A stretch of 64,000 nt of DNA from JAJZKE01 sp963762395 (GTDB lineage Bacteria > Patescibacteriota > Saccharimonadia > Saccharimonadales > UBA4665): assembly GCA_963762395.1 (NCBI GenBank), contig CAVXKL010000001.1:124001-188000 (forward strand). The letters run 5' to 3'. This document shows positions 24,717 to 35,100 of the stretch, piece by piece. The stretch's first letter is position 1, and every line of letters starts with the position of its first letter. Made by a program: the position numbers and the translations under genes. The notes below the pieces were generated by a model. It did not search any database. It had not been told where the DNA came from and was given only the letters and a program-made list of their open reading frames with translations.

Positions 24717-27233
24717 ATCTCGTTTTTTCCAATCAGCTTGCCATTCAATCGTTTCAACAGCTTGTTTTAGTGGTCTTTCAAAGGCATCAGACATATGATC
24801 TTCAAAGAATTCCTTAAATTCCTCTAGAAACTCCAACGAGCTATAGTTCCTGGCAACATAAAAGGGTATTAAATAAAAACTAAGATCCTCGCCCATGCTT
24901 TCTTCTAACCAATCCCAGTTATCTTTAAGCCACTGCCATGCCATATCCCGGCCGTGGTGGTTAGATAAGGCATAACTAAGCCAATATACGACGTCCTGGA
25001 CTTTAACTTCATCAGACCTGATCATAGCCAAAGCCTTTTTAATCAGATCAGCTTGCTTAAAACGAGTTATTGCTGCTGTTAATTTGATCTTTTCTTCAGA
25101 TGAATCACTTTCCCTATACATCTGAACTAGCATCTCAAAATCTGATCTTGTGCCTAGTCTGCCAATAGTTACATAAACCACACCTCTTATATCCGGATCA
25201 ATACTTTTCGGTTTCTGAGAATAAAACATCTCCTTAATTTCTTTTATAACCGATGGCTCATCAGCATTGGCAGCCATACCAATAATTAACGGCCTTAACA
25301 GCTTATCAAAATGACTATCTGTCTTTTTAGACGTTAAACCTAGTCTTTTAACCTCGTTCTTAACAAGTAGCCTAATAAACGGCTTCATACCTTCTCTTAT
25401 AGGATCATCATCCATGGCCACTCGCAGGCCACCCAGTCCAGATGCTATTGCTTCCCAGACTATTGCGCTGGTCTCATCAAAGAAATGTTCCAGCATATTA
25501 AGAACGCTGACAGTGTGTATGTAGCCTCCTTTTGAAGCTTCAAAGGCATCAGCGATGAGACCCAGCCTATCGACGTCATCTAGACTGCTAAGAAAATTGT
25601 CCGTCAATAACGTGTTTAACGTCTGATCGCTATATATAACCCTGTAAAAACCACGTCGCCCTTGGTTAATTAGGGGATTAGTTGGCATACTATTTAAGCT
25701 TAAGTTAATTGACCGATGACTAAATGTGTCGCTGCCGATGTCCAGATCAGCGAACAAAGGTATCGGCCAGATAGTTAATTCTTTAGGGGCAAAAGGATAT
25801 AAATAGAATCTTTGCTGCTGTAGGCGCAAACTGTCACCATAAGATACTTTAACTAATGGATAGCCGGCATATTTTGTCCAACGACCCATAAATATACTGA
25901 CTGGCTTATTGGATACTTCCTCAAGTGCCTGCCATAGATCAGATGTATCCGTACTGCCGTAAGTATGCCGGGACAGATAAAGCCTAATGCCGTCTCTAAA
26001 AGTATCACTGCCAAGATAGTCATGAAGCATAGTAATAACCGAAGAACCCTTTTCGTAACTAATAGCGTCAAAGACTGTTTTAATTTCTTCCGGATTATTG
26101 ATTTTCATCTCGATAGGATGGGTATATTCTAACGAGTCTTGTCTAAGGCCGATTGCTTGAATGTCATTAATAAACTGAGTCCATACATGCCACTCAGGAA
26201 ACATGAAATCGACAGCTAAATAACTCATCCAGCTGGCAAAACTTTCGTTGAGCCATAGATCATTCCACCAGCGCATTGTTACTAAATTACCAAACCACTG
26301 ATGGGTTAACTCATGGGTAATCACATTGGCAACGTATTGTTTAAGTTCGAGAGATGTATTTTGAGGATCAACAAGAAGAGATTGTTCCCTGAAAGTAATA
26401 CAACCCCAGTTTTCCATTGCCCCAGAAGAAAAGTCGGGTAGTGCAACGAGGTCACATTTCGTTAGGGGGTAAGGGATATTAAAATATTCATCGTAAAAAT
26501 CCAGGGTCTTAGTTGCGCACTCAAGAGCGAACCTAGAATGATCGACATTATCACTAGTTGCATATGTTCTAACCCGGACATTGTTCTTGGTTTTGGCTTC
26601 TAGAAACTTAAGATCACCGACAACGAAAGCCAGCAAATAAGTACTCATTATAGGTGTTGGCTCAAATGTAACCACTTTATTTGCGCTTTCGATGCTTTCT
26701 TTGACAGACTCTGAATTAGATATAACGGTCAGGTATTTCTTCGGTACTTGTAGTGTTAAGTTAAATATGCTCTTTGCCTCTGGCTCATCAATACAGGGAA
26801 AAACTTCTCTAGCATGATCCGATTCAAATTGGGTACAGATAACTGTTTTAGTTTTGCCAGCTTCTTTGAAAGTCGATGTATAGATACCATGCAGCTGGGT
26901 GTTTATTAGGCCCTCGTAGTCTATGGTTATTTCATATTTGCCATTTGGTAAGAGATGATCAAAATGTAATCTTAACTCATTAAAACTCTTCTGAAGATTA
27001 ATGCGGGACGACTTGATTTCTCTTGGGCCTTTAGAATCAACATGATAGACTTTAATATTTTCAATCTTCAAGTCTCTCTGGTGGAGGGTTATTCTTTTTG
27101 AAGGACGGCCAGTCTTCGTTCCCTTAATAACAACAGATCCGTTAAACTTCATGTTTTCGGGATCTAAACTTATAATCAGATCATAATTTTCCGGTTGGAA
27201 CGAACCATATAATCGTCTAACTTTCATAGCCAT
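24672..27233 (-). CDS. M1-family zinc aminopeptidase (PepN-like)
   Basis: This 853-residue metallopeptidase removes N-terminal residues from peptides. The substrate motif GAMEN is at 271-275, and the zinc site HELTH at 307-311 is followed by the third ligand E330 in LNESFASW, so the active site is complete. A C-terminal ERAP1-like helical domain follows from about 500. There is no signal peptide. TAAGAT on the minus strand lies 6 nt before the ATG, consistent with a leaderless mRNA. In a reduced-genome organism that imports nutrients this probably serves peptide recycling. Confidence 0.93.
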   Translation of the reverse strand: MAMKVRRLYGSFQPENYDLIISLDPENMKFNGSVVIKGTKTGRPSKRITLHQRDLKIENIKVYHVDSKGPREIKSSRINLQKSFNELRLHFDHLLPNGKYEITIDYEGLINTQLHGIYTSTFKEAGKTKTVICTQFESDHAREVFPCIDEPEAKSIFNLTLQVPKKYLTVISNSESVKESIESANKVVTFEPTPIMSTYLLAFVVGDLKFLEAKTKNNVRVRTYATSDNVDHSRFALECATKTLDFYDEYFNIPYPLTKCDLVALPDFSSGAMENWGCITFREQSLLVDPQNTSLELKQYVANVITHELTHQWFGNLVTMRWWNDLWLNESFASWMSYLAVDFMFPEWHVWTQFINDIQAIGLRQDSLEYTHPIEMKINNPEEIKTVFDAISYEKGSSVITMLHDYLGSDTFRDGIRLYLSRHTYGSTDTSDLWQALEEVSNKPVSIFMGRWTKYAGYPLVKVSYGDSLRLQQQRFYLYPFAPKELTIWPIPLFADLDIGSDTFSHRSINLSLNSMPTNPLINQGRRGFYRVIYSDQTLNTLLTDNFLSSLDDVDRLGLIADAFEASKGGYIHTVSVLNMLEHFFDETSAIVWEAIASGLGGLRVAMDDDPIREGMKPFIRLLVKNEVKRLGLTSKKTDSHFDKLLRPLIIGMAANADEPSVIKEIKEMFYSQKPKSIDPDIRGVVYVTIGRLGTRSDFEMLVQMYRESDSSEEKIKLTAAITRFKQADLIKKALAMIRSDEVKVQDVVYWLSYALSNHHGRDMAWQWLKDNWDWLEESMGEDLSFYLIPFYVARNYSSLEFLEEFKEFFEDHMSDAFERPLKQAVETIEWQADWKKRDLDSIKKFFIKWAKT

Positions 27234-27269
27234 TTATCTATCTTAGCCTTATTAACCAGACAAAGGCAA

Positions 27270-27298
27270 TTTACTTTATTTAACTTATTTGCTACAAT
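27270..27298 (+). promoter_or_regulatory. nusA promoter
   Basis: TTTACT (27270-27275) and TACAAT (27293-27298) are 17 nt apart. Transcription would start near 27305 and run into the leader terminator before reaching nusA. Confidence 0.5.
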
Positions 27299-27313
27299 AA
27301 TTGACAGATTCTG

Positions 27314-27341
27314 ACCGACTGAAAACTAGGTCGGTTTTTTT
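27314..27341 (+). terminator. Leader terminator in front of nusA
   Basis: ACCGAC (27314-27319) pairs with GTCGGT (27330-27335), with an extra T-G pair and an 8-nt loop, followed by TTTTTT. It lies downstream of the nusA promoter and 28 nt before the nusA start, so it looks like an attenuator rather than the end of the opposite-strand neighbour. Confidence 0.65.
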
Positions 27342-27368
27342 AGTATTAGAAACATGGAAGGAAACAAA

Positions 27369-28538
27369 ATGGATTTAGATATGAAGCAACTAGCTTTGGC
27401 CATTAGAACAATAGCTGAAGAAAAGAATTTGCCTGAAGAAACAGTCCAGCAAGTAGTCGAACAAGCGTTAGCCGCCGCCTATAGGCGAGATTATGGGGAC
27501 CGTGATCAGGAAATACGTATCAGCATGAACTTAAATACGGGGACAATTGATGCCTTTGTCACTAAAGAAGTTGTTGATGAGGTTAAGAACCCGGCATTTG
27601 AGATTAATCTAGAAGATGCAAAGAAAATTAATAAGGATGTTAAGGTTGGCGAAACAGTTGAAATTAAAGAAAAAGCAGATAATTTCGGCCGTGTAGCTGC
27701 CCAAACAGCTAAACAGGTTATCTTGCAACGATTAATTGAAGCCGAAAGAGAGATAATCTTAACTGAATTTGAAGACAAGATAGGCACCGTTATTAATGCC
27801 AATGTATCACGCGTCGAGGGAACGGTAATTAGAGTTGATCTTGGCAAAGCGCAGGGTATAATGCCCCGAAGCGAACAGATCCAGGGCGAACATTATTACC
27901 CCGGCCAAAGACTAAAGGTCTATCTAAAAGACGTTGAGAAAAGTTTCAGAGGTCCACAGCTAATTGTTAGCCGAGGTAACACGCAGTTTTTAGAGTTACT
28001 TTTTAAAGCTGAGGTTCCGGAAATGGAACCTAAGGCAGTTGAAATTAAAGGCATAGCCCGTGAGGCTGGCGTTAGAAGCAAAATAGCCGTTGCCTCAAAT
28101 GTCCCGGGAGTTGATCCAGTCGGTACGTTCGTGGGTGGCCACGGTACCCGTGTTAATGCTGTTATGAGTGAAGTTGGCGAACAGGAAAAGATAGATATTA
28201 TCGTTTGGAGCCCTAATATTAAGGAGTATATAATAAACGCTCTCAGTCCGACTAAAGTCAGTGACGTTAAAATAGACGAAGCTAACAAGAAAGCTAAAGT
28301 AACCGTCCCCGAAGACCAACTTAGCATTGCTATCGGTAAGGGCGGCCAAAATGTCCGTCTGGCCTCGAAGTTAACTGAGCATGAACTGGATATTGCTGCC
28401 GATAAAAGAACCAATGAAGTTGCTGAGTCTGTCCCTAAAGAAGTGGCCAAGCCTAAACTTAAAAAGAAGAGTGAGCTTGAAAGTTCACTACTTGAAGCTA
28501 TCGAAGAACATGGTGAAGATGTTAAGGCCGAAGAATAA
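27369..28538 (+). CDS. nusA: Transcription elongation/termination factor NusA
   Basis: NusA binds RNA polymerase and modulates pausing, termination and antitermination. The 389-residue form has the N-terminal polymerase-binding domain (MKQLALAIRTIAEEKNLPEE), an S1 domain near 130-195 and two KH domains, with VGGHGTRVNAVMSEVGEQEK and IAIGKGGQNVRLASKLT. The C-terminal acidic repeats of E. coli NusA are absent, as in many bacteria. The ATG at 27369 is preferred over 27354 because GAAGGA lies 6 nt upstream of it. The leader holds a terminator. Confidence 0.95.
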   Translation: MDLDMKQLALAIRTIAEEKNLPEETVQQVVEQALAAAYRRDYGDRDQEIRISMNLNTGTIDAFVTKEVVDEVKNPAFEINLEDAKKINKDVKVGETVEIKEKADNFGRVAAQTAKQVILQRLIEAEREIILTEFEDKIGTVINANVSRVEGTVIRVDLGKAQGIMPRSEQIQGEHYYPGQRLKVYLKDVEKSFRGPQLIVSRGNTQFLELLFKAEVPEMEPKAVEIKGIAREAGVRSKIAVASNVPGVDPVGTFVGGHGTRVNAVMSEVGEQEKIDIIVWSPNIKEYIINALSPTKVSDVKIDEANKKAKVTVPEDQLSIAIGKGGQNVRLASKLTEHELDIAADKRTNEVAESVPKEVAKPKLKKKSELESSLLEAIEEHGEDVKAEE

Positions 28539-28556
28539 TTCTAATCATAAATATAA

Positions 28557-28583
28557 TTAGCACTCTTGACTGACGAGTGCTAA
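28557..28583 (+). promoter_or_regulatory. CIRCE operator (HrcA site) of clpC
   Basis: TTAGCACTC, 9 nt, GAGTGCTAA form the exact CIRCE inverted repeat recognised by the heat-shock repressor HrcA. The spacer holds TTGACT (28566-28571), which serves as -35 for TATTAT at 28590-28595 (18-nt gap). HrcA bound here would cover the -35 box. The target gene starts at 28662. Confidence 0.93.
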
Positions 28584-28661
28584 TTGAGATATTATTCAAT
28601 AAGATCTTTCCAAAATTCCTTCAGCCTTTCACGATCTAAATAACGTATAGTAGGGGTAAGA

Positions 28662-29918
28662 ATGTTGCCAGATAGCAATCCAGATTTCCAAGAATTTTTG
28701 TCTCATCTGACCGCCAATGCTAAGCAAAGCTTAAAACAGGCAGACATAATAGCACGTGGCTTTGGCAGCGCATATATTGGCACTGAGCACTTGCTTCTTG
28801 GCGTCTTGGCCCAAGAAAGCTCAATGGGCTATAAGATACTAAATGATGCCGGTATTACGCTAGATAGAGCAAGGCTTGCCTTAAACTTGACGCCTAAAGC
28901 ACTTGTTATTCAAATGGGGGCTAAAGGCTTAAGCGAAACAGCTAAACTAACGCTTAGAACAGCTTATGACGTTGCTCTAGAGTTCAGCCAGGAACACTGC
29001 GGCACAGAGCATATTTTATATAGCATTTTAAGTCAGAAGAATGCCCGGGCTACACTGCTTCTTAGGGATATGAATGTCGATGTTGACCTACTGCTTAATG
29101 AAGTCAACCGTATATTAAACAAGCAGCAATACGCCGAGAGCCTGGTTGGTGATCCTGGTCGACGTTCAAAGAATAAAAATAGCGCAGTTGACTTTTTTGG
29201 CATCGATCTTACAGCTCTAGCCAGATCAAAAAAGCTGGACCCTCTTGTTGGCCGTGACGCTCAAATAAAGAGACTTATTACCATATTAAACAGAAGAAAC
29301 AAGAATAATCCGGTATTAATTGGTGAACCTGGTGTTGGCAAGACAGCTATTGTTGAGGGACTTGCTCAGAAAATAGTTAACGAAGAAGTTCCAGACAATC
29401 TTTTGGACAAGCGAATTGTAACTATCGACCTAGCTGCTATGGTGGCCGGCACAAAATATCGCGGTGAATTTGAAGACCGCCTGAAGAAAGTGATTAATGA
29501 ACTTGAGGATGACAAAAATACTATCGCCTTTATTGACGAGCTTCATCTAATAATTGGCGCTGGCGCGGCAGAAGGCGCAATGGATGCCAGCAATATATTG
29601 AAGCCGGCTCTAGCTCACAATAAGATGCAAATTATTGGCGCTACGACCACGTCCGAATATACGAGGTATATTGAGAAAGATGCCGCTCTTGAAAGACGTT
29701 TCCAGCCAATTCAGGTGCCCGAAACTAGCCAAAATGAGACCATCGCTATTCTTAAGGGCTTAAAGAAACATTATGAAGATTTTCACGGTGTTAATATTGG
29801 CGACGATGTTATTGAAGATGCTGTCGGCCTAGCTAAGAGATACATTGCTGACAGATATATGCCTGACAAAGCTATCGATTTAATTGATGAAACCGCGGCA
29901 TATATAAGGGTGTCTTAG
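28662..29918 (+). CDS. clpC: ClpC-type AAA+ unfoldase, N-terminal part (frameshifted)
   Basis: The first 418 residues contain two Clp-N repeats (about 8-150), the first AAA+ module with LDPLVGRDAQIKRLITIL and Walker A GEPGVGKT, and TIAFIDELHLIIGAG as Walker B. The frame then ends at TAG after YIRVS, in the linker between the two modules. The second module continues in the next frame. Removing one T around 29913-29916 would restore a single protein. ClpC unfolds proteins and feeds them to ClpP. An AGGGGT at 28652-28657 precedes the ATG. Confidence 0.9.
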   Translation: MLPDSNPDFQEFLSHLTANAKQSLKQADIIARGFGSAYIGTEHLLLGVLAQESSMGYKILNDAGITLDRARLALNLTPKALVIQMGAKGLSETAKLTLRTAYDVALEFSQEHCGTEHILYSILSQKNARATLLLRDMNVDVDLLLNEVNRILNKQQYAESLVGDPGRRSKNKNSAVDFFGIDLTALARSKKLDPLVGRDAQIKRLITILNRRNKNNPVLIGEPGVGKTAIVEGLAQKIVNEEVPDNLLDKRIVTIDLAAMVAGTKYRGEFEDRLKKVINELEDDKNTIAFIDELHLIIGAGAAEGAMDASNILKPALAHNKMQIIGATTTSEYTRYIEKDAALERRFQPIQVPETSQNETIAILKGLKKHYEDFHGVNIGDDVIEDAVGLAKRYIADRYMPDKAIDLIDETAAYIRVS

Positions 29919-31143
29919 CTCTCGTACTAGTCCGGAAATACGAAAACTCCAAAAAGAACTGCAGTTACTTAACGTTAAGATTGAAGATGCCGTCGACAAC
30001 GAAGAGTACAAGCGGGCTGCTGAGTATAAAACACGTGTGTCCCAGATAACAAACGATCTAAAAAAACTTCAAAGTAATGACAAGGGCACCAAAAAACTAA
30101 CCGTTACTAGTGATGATCTGGCTGAGGTTATATCCCGTTTTAGCGGCGTACCAGTCAAAAGAGTTATTAAAAGCGAAGCTAAATATTTATTGCAGCTAGA
30201 AAAGATTATTGGCAAAAAGTTAATTGGCCAAAGCGAAGCCGTTGATGCTGTCTCTAGAGCCATAAGACGAAATCGCTCCGGTGTCAGCAGTGAAAAGAGA
30301 CCAATTGGTTCGTTTATCTTCTTAGGTCCTACCGGCGTTGGTAAAACCGAGCTAGCCAGGGTTCTTGCCAGGGAATATTACGGCTCCGAATCGGCCCTTA
30401 TTAAGATAGATATGAGCGAGTTCGGCGAACACCATAATGTTAGCCGTTTAGTTGGCGCTCCAGCCGGTTATGTCGGTTATGACGAAGGCGGCCAGTTAAC
30501 GGATAAAATTAGACGTCAGCCTTATTCGTTAGTGCTGTTTGATGAAATTGAAAAAGCCCACCCGGATGTTTTCAATATATTGCTCCAAATATTAGAAGAT
30601 GGCTGCTTAACTGACGCTAAAGGCAGAAGCGTCGACTTTACCAACACAATCGTCATAATGACCTCAAATATCGGTGCCGATAAACTACAGAAAGAGGCTA
30701 ATCTCGGCTTTAATGCCAAAGATCCAAAAGATCTTGATTCGCTAGAGCAGATTCACGAGGAAAATAAGGAAAAAGTTTCGTCCGAGCTTAAAAAGTCACT
30801 TCGACCCGAGCTTCTAAACCGGATAGATAAAGTAATTGTCTTTAGGGCTTTAACAAAGGCTGATATATATAAGATTATTGATCTGCAAATCGAAGAATTA
30901 AAGAGCAGACTGGTTAAAAAGGGTATTAGCCTTGAACTTTCACCCTCTGCCCATCAATACCTGCTGGATAAAGGTTATGACCCTAAAAACGGTGTCAGAC
31001 CCCTTAGAAGGCTAATCCAGGACACAATCGAGGATCATATGGCCTCGGACCTTTTGAGAGACTCATATGAGCGCGGTGACATTATCAGTATTGGCGCTAA
31101 AAACGGCGAACTGACTTTCAAACAGCTTGCCGAAACAGTTTAA
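29917..31143 (+). CDS. clpC: ClpC-type AAA+ unfoldase, C-terminal part (frameshifted)
   Basis: Coding resumes in the +1 frame at about 29917 with SSRTSPEIRKLQKEL and a UVR-like EEYKRAAEYKTRV linker, then the second AAA+ module with Walker A GPTGVGKTEL and ALFDEIEKAHPDVFNIL-type Walker B (here LVLFDEIEKAHPDVFNILLQ). LGF in EANLGFNA occupies the place of the ClpP-docking tripeptide (VGF in Bacillus ClpC), so the partner is expected to be ClpP. An internal GTG at 30037 could start a separate product but would lack the linker. Together with the first part the protein would be about 825 residues, normal for ClpC. Confidence 0.88.
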   Translation, partial: SSRTSPEIRKLQKELQLLNVKIEDAVDNEEYKRAAEYKTRVSQITNDLKKLQSNDKGTKKLTVTSDDLAEVISRFSGVPVKRVIKSEAKYLLQLEKIIGKKLIGQSEAVDAVSRAIRRNRSGVSSEKRPIGSFIFLGPTGVGKTELARVLAREYYGSESALIKIDMSEFGEHHNVSRLVGAPAGYVGYDEGGQLTDKIRRQPYSLVLFDEIEKAHPDVFNILLQILEDGCLTDAKGRSVDFTNTIVIMTSNIGADKLQKEANLGFNAKDPKDLDSLEQIHEENKEKVSSELKKSLRPELLNRIDKVIVFRALTKADIYKIIDLQIEELKSRLVKKGISLELSPSAHQYLLDKGYDPKNGVRPLRRLIQDTIEDHMASDLLRDSYERGDIISIGAKNGELTFKQLAETV

Positions 31144-31165
31144 ATATATTAACTTTAATCTACTA

Positions 31166-32149
31166 ATGTCTAAACTTAGACTGAGTCTAATACTTGCCGT
31201 CTCGATAATTATTTTAGCTGGTGTCTATTCTATTGTTATCCTTGAGAGGCAGAACATATTAGACTGGCTGTCCTTGCTTAATTACAAACCGCCCCAAGAA
31301 ATAGCTGCTGTTGCCAATGAAGATGAAATGCTTCCCTATACCAAACGTGTCTTTTATGTCAATAAGCCACAGATTGACTCAAAACAAGTTTTTGCTAAAT
31401 ACTGCCCAAATAGTTCAGAACAGACGGTTGTTTTAGGCTGCTACCACTCTGGTCAAAACGGTATATTTATTTTATCCGTTAATAACTCGAAGCTGTCCGG
31501 TATAGAGCAGGTAACAGCCGCTTATGAGACGCTGCACGCTATTTACCAGAGACTTGATGGTTCAGAACAGACCCAACTGAATACCGAGCTTCTAAACTTC
31601 GAACACAGCGGCTTAAATAGCCTTGTTGTTAAACAACAAATCGCCAGCTTTGAAAAGACCGAGCCCACTCAAGTACTAAATGAAATGACGTCATTATTTG
31701 GTACTGAGGTTCAGAGCCTACCACCTTCTCTCAATAGCTTTTACGCCAAATATTTTTCTAATCGGCAAGTAATCGTAAACCTATATGACAGCTACGAAGC
31801 AGCCTTTACTTCAAGAGAGAGCCTAATTAATGCCGATGACCAGCAACTATCAAGCATAAATTCACTAATTAATTCCGAAGAGCTGTCTCTTAAAGACCGG
31901 ATGTCATCCTTAAATGACCAGCAATCGACACTAGACCAAGAGAAAGCTGCTGGTCAGATCAATTTATATAACCAAAATGCAGGAGTATATAACCAAAATG
32001 TTGATCAGTATAACAGTCTAGTAGAAAAGGTTAAGGTTCAAGTTGACGAATATAACGCTATCGTTAGCCAAAGGAACTCTATAGCCCTTGAAGAACAGCA
32101 GCTATATCAAGCAATAACTTCTCCAGAGCAACCAATAAGTTCTAATTAG
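31166..32149 (+). CDS. Membrane-anchored coiled-coil protein with degenerate peptidase-like motif
   Basis: This 327-residue protein has an N-terminal membrane helix (about 5-25), an exported-looking domain and a long Gln/Asn/Ser-rich coiled coil (about 215-320). The segment TAAYETLHAIYQRL (118-131) looks like a zinc-peptidase HExxH helix in which the first His is Tyr, so it is probably not catalytic. C80 and C92 could form a disulfide outside the cell. The ATG at 31166 is preferred over an upstream alternative start overlapping clpC. It is convergent with the PBP gene and overlaps it by 8 nt. The function is unknown; an envelope role is inferred. Confidence 0.65.
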   Translation: MSKLRLSLILAVSIIILAGVYSIVILERQNILDWLSLLNYKPPQEIAAVANEDEMLPYTKRVFYVNKPQIDSKQVFAKYCPNSSEQTVVLGCYHSGQNGIFILSVNNSKLSGIEQVTAAYETLHAIYQRLDGSEQTQLNTELLNFEHSGLNSLVVKQQIASFEKTEPTQVLNEMTSLFGTEVQSLPPSLNSFYAKYFSNRQVIVNLYDSYEAAFTSRESLINADDQQLSSINSLINSEELSLKDRMSSLNDQQSTLDQEKAAGQINLYNQNAGVYNQNVDQYNSLVEKVKVQVDEYNAIVSQRNSIALEEQQLYQAITSPEQPISSN

Positions 32150-35100
32150 TATTTGTTCCGCCTTCGCTATCGGTTATGTCGTAACTGCCTGACGCGGCGG
32201 ACGCGGAAGCACCTATAGACGGAGCCGTACATGAACTACTACTGACAATAGAACAATCCGAATTTGGTATATCGTTTCCGTTGCTTTCCGTAACGTTATA
32301 CGGAGCTATACCGCCATTCCAGCTAAAAGTCGTTATTGCATTGACGCCGCCGGAAGATGTAACTGTTAGCTTAGATAGGGCTGGCGCGTATGTTAAAGCA
32401 GTTGTGCCGGTCGAGGAGTATAGAACACTATCAGCCACGGTAGCTGTAATAGTGCCTGATCCGCTCGACGTCGGTGAATAATTACAAGTGCCATTATAAT
32501 TTTGACTATCCGTTGGATCGTTTGGAATAGTTAAACTGCATATAGTATTGCCGCCTAGACTTATGGCCACTGTTCCGGCGGGTGCTGTTGTATAGCTTCC
32601 ACCTGAGAGAGGATGCGTGCCGGCTGTCGCGGCGACAGTTATCACGCAGGCGCCGTCACATATTGCACTGTCCGTATTAGTTCCGGCTGCGTTAGTCGCC
32701 GTAACCGTGATAGATGGAGGCGAGTCGTTACAATTATGGATATCGTCAGTTTGGGTGGATGTTGAAGATGAGCTTGAACCACCTTCCAGTGCGGCCATAT
32801 CGGGGACAACCTTTGGATAAAAGATATCGATTGAGAATGAGGCATTAGTGCCGCCGCCGACAGTATTTTGGGCAAGCGTTGGGGTACAGCTAGTAGCTAG
32901 ATAGCCCGAGACCTTGTCTATAGTTTCTGCCGGCGAGCCGCTGTTTTGCCCCTTATACCAAGAAGGATAGAGGTCTGTGCTTGGACCAGGGAACTCAGCT
33001 CCGTAATCTGAAAAAGCTTGCTGTACATAGCTTGGCTCAGTCTTAACGCCTGTCGGTTGAGTCCAGTTGACAGGCTTCATGTTTAGCGCATTTAAGGCCT
33101 GCTCCATCCAGTTTCTAGTAATCGGTACGGTTATATGCTCAAATAGCCCTGGTGTTAGCTGTTTATCTAGGGTATGGTAGCCAGCAAAACCAACAACAGC
33201 GTACTGGGTGCTCCAGGCAGTCATTACGCCGTTATTTTCCTGGTTTTCAGTTCCGGTCTTAACGGCTATATCCCAACCGTCATAATTTTGGAATTTATCC
33301 GGAGCTGTCATATAAGTTGCCCTCGGATCGTCCAGAATACTATTAATGATGTATGCAGTTTGCGGGCCGTAGACTTGCGTGGCCTTTGGTTGAGTCCACT
33401 GGTAGACAGTTCGGCCGGCGGCATCTGAAACTTTCAATATATACGTTTGCGGTATCTCTTGACCTAAGTTAGCTAAAGTAACGTCACCGTTAACCTCTTG
33501 ATCCAAGGCAATATAGCCACCGCCAATGGCTGCCGAACCATAACATTGAGTTTGATCAGATGTTGGCGCTGTTGCTACGTTAACGCCTGGATTATAGCAG
33601 GCATAAGCGTTATTAAATCCAGTTGCCTTATCGGCTGTATTAATCCAAGTGTTAACAGACTTAGTGAATAGATCGGCAACCGTATCTGTCGGATCAACTT
33701 CATAAGAAGCTTTAACAGCTGGTACATTACGCGATCCAGCCAAGGCATATCTAACAGTCTCAGGTCCTGGATAAACAAAGTTATCATCCCAAAGGCAATT
33801 ACCGCCGTTTGATGTTAACGTGGGCTGGGTTTTATCCGTACATGGGTAACCCGGTAACGGTTGTTGGCTGTCATAGAGGACAGAACCAGCGCCAACATCG
33901 GTATTATTCTGCATTAATTCGGCGTACAAAAAGGGCTTCATGCTTGATCCTGGAGATATTCGGATATTGGCAAAGTTAATTTGCCCATAATCAGGGTTAC
34001 TAAAATCTTCGCCGCCGACAAGGGCTACAACCTGACCGGTATGGACATCTTCAGCTACCATTGCCTGTTCATCGCCGCCGACACTAGCGACGTTTCTTTC
34101 ATTATTTAATACATCTTGTTCGGCATAGTTTTGCAATTTCAAATTAAGAGTAGTTATAACCTTTAGCCCGCCACGGTCAACGATAGTGTCACGCAACTGG
34201 TTTTGTAGCTGCTGTTTAGCGGCCAGAACGAAATAGGGGGCCTGGATATTGGTATATTTGGATTGTTCCGGCTGAACCTCGGCTAAAATATCGACTTTCT
34301 CGGCTGCCTGAGCTTGAGACTCCGTTATGTAATGCTGCTGGGCCATCAGCTGAAGGATATAGTCTTCTCTGGCTATGAGAGCAGACCTACTAAATGTATT
34401 ACCAGAAGCCGGGTTCCATTCAGTTGAGCTATATGGCGAGAAATAGCTAGGCGATTGCGGGATAGCTGCCAGCATTGCCGCTTGGGGAAGTGTCAAATTG
34501 GCGGCGGTGGTTCTAAAGTAATCTTCAGCAGCGACCTCGACTCCGTATTCGACACCGCCATATGGGGCAATGTTAAGGTAGCCTGTTAGTATTTGGTCTT
34601 TCGTGTATTCACGGTCAGCTTCAACGGCTAGGATAACCTCCTTAACTTTGGTAGCGATTGTTCTAGAAGACCAGCCTTCATTTAATTTAACCAGCTGCTC
34701 GGTAATAGTTGAGGCACCCTGCAAACTGCCACCGGCTAAATCATGATAAGCAGCTCTAAATATGGACCTAATATCAAAAGCACCTTCTTTATAAAAATTT
34801 TTATCTTCAACGGCAACAGTCGCGTCCTTCATATATGGCGATATCTCTTTGCTTTGAACCGGAATACGCTTGACGCCATCATTGTCTTGGAAAAGAAGGA
34901 CCTTGCCGCTGCTATCGTAATATGAAACACTGCCGCCTAAGTTATCGCCGGATATGTCTTTCAGCTGAGGCAAGTCTTTTCTAAAGTAGGCAAACAATCC
35001 GATCGTTAAGACAAATCCCAGAAGTACGGCAACACCAACTAATTTCAGACCGGTAATAATACCTTGGCGGCTAAACCAGTAATGATATAGATGTCTAGGA

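Noticed and set aside
27920..28450. Antisense 176-residue open frame within nusA
   Set aside because: It is the reverse-frame shadow of a GC-richer coding region, with Ser/Leu/Thr-rich composition and no start signals.
29905..29925. Programmed +1 frameshift in clpC
   Set aside because: The slip codon would need Ser-tRNA to re-pair with CTT, and no stimulator is evident; kept only as a low-probability alternative.
32281..33428. Top-strand frames inside the PBP gene
   Set aside because: They are shadows of the PBP coding frame; the minus-strand product has complete catalytic motifs.
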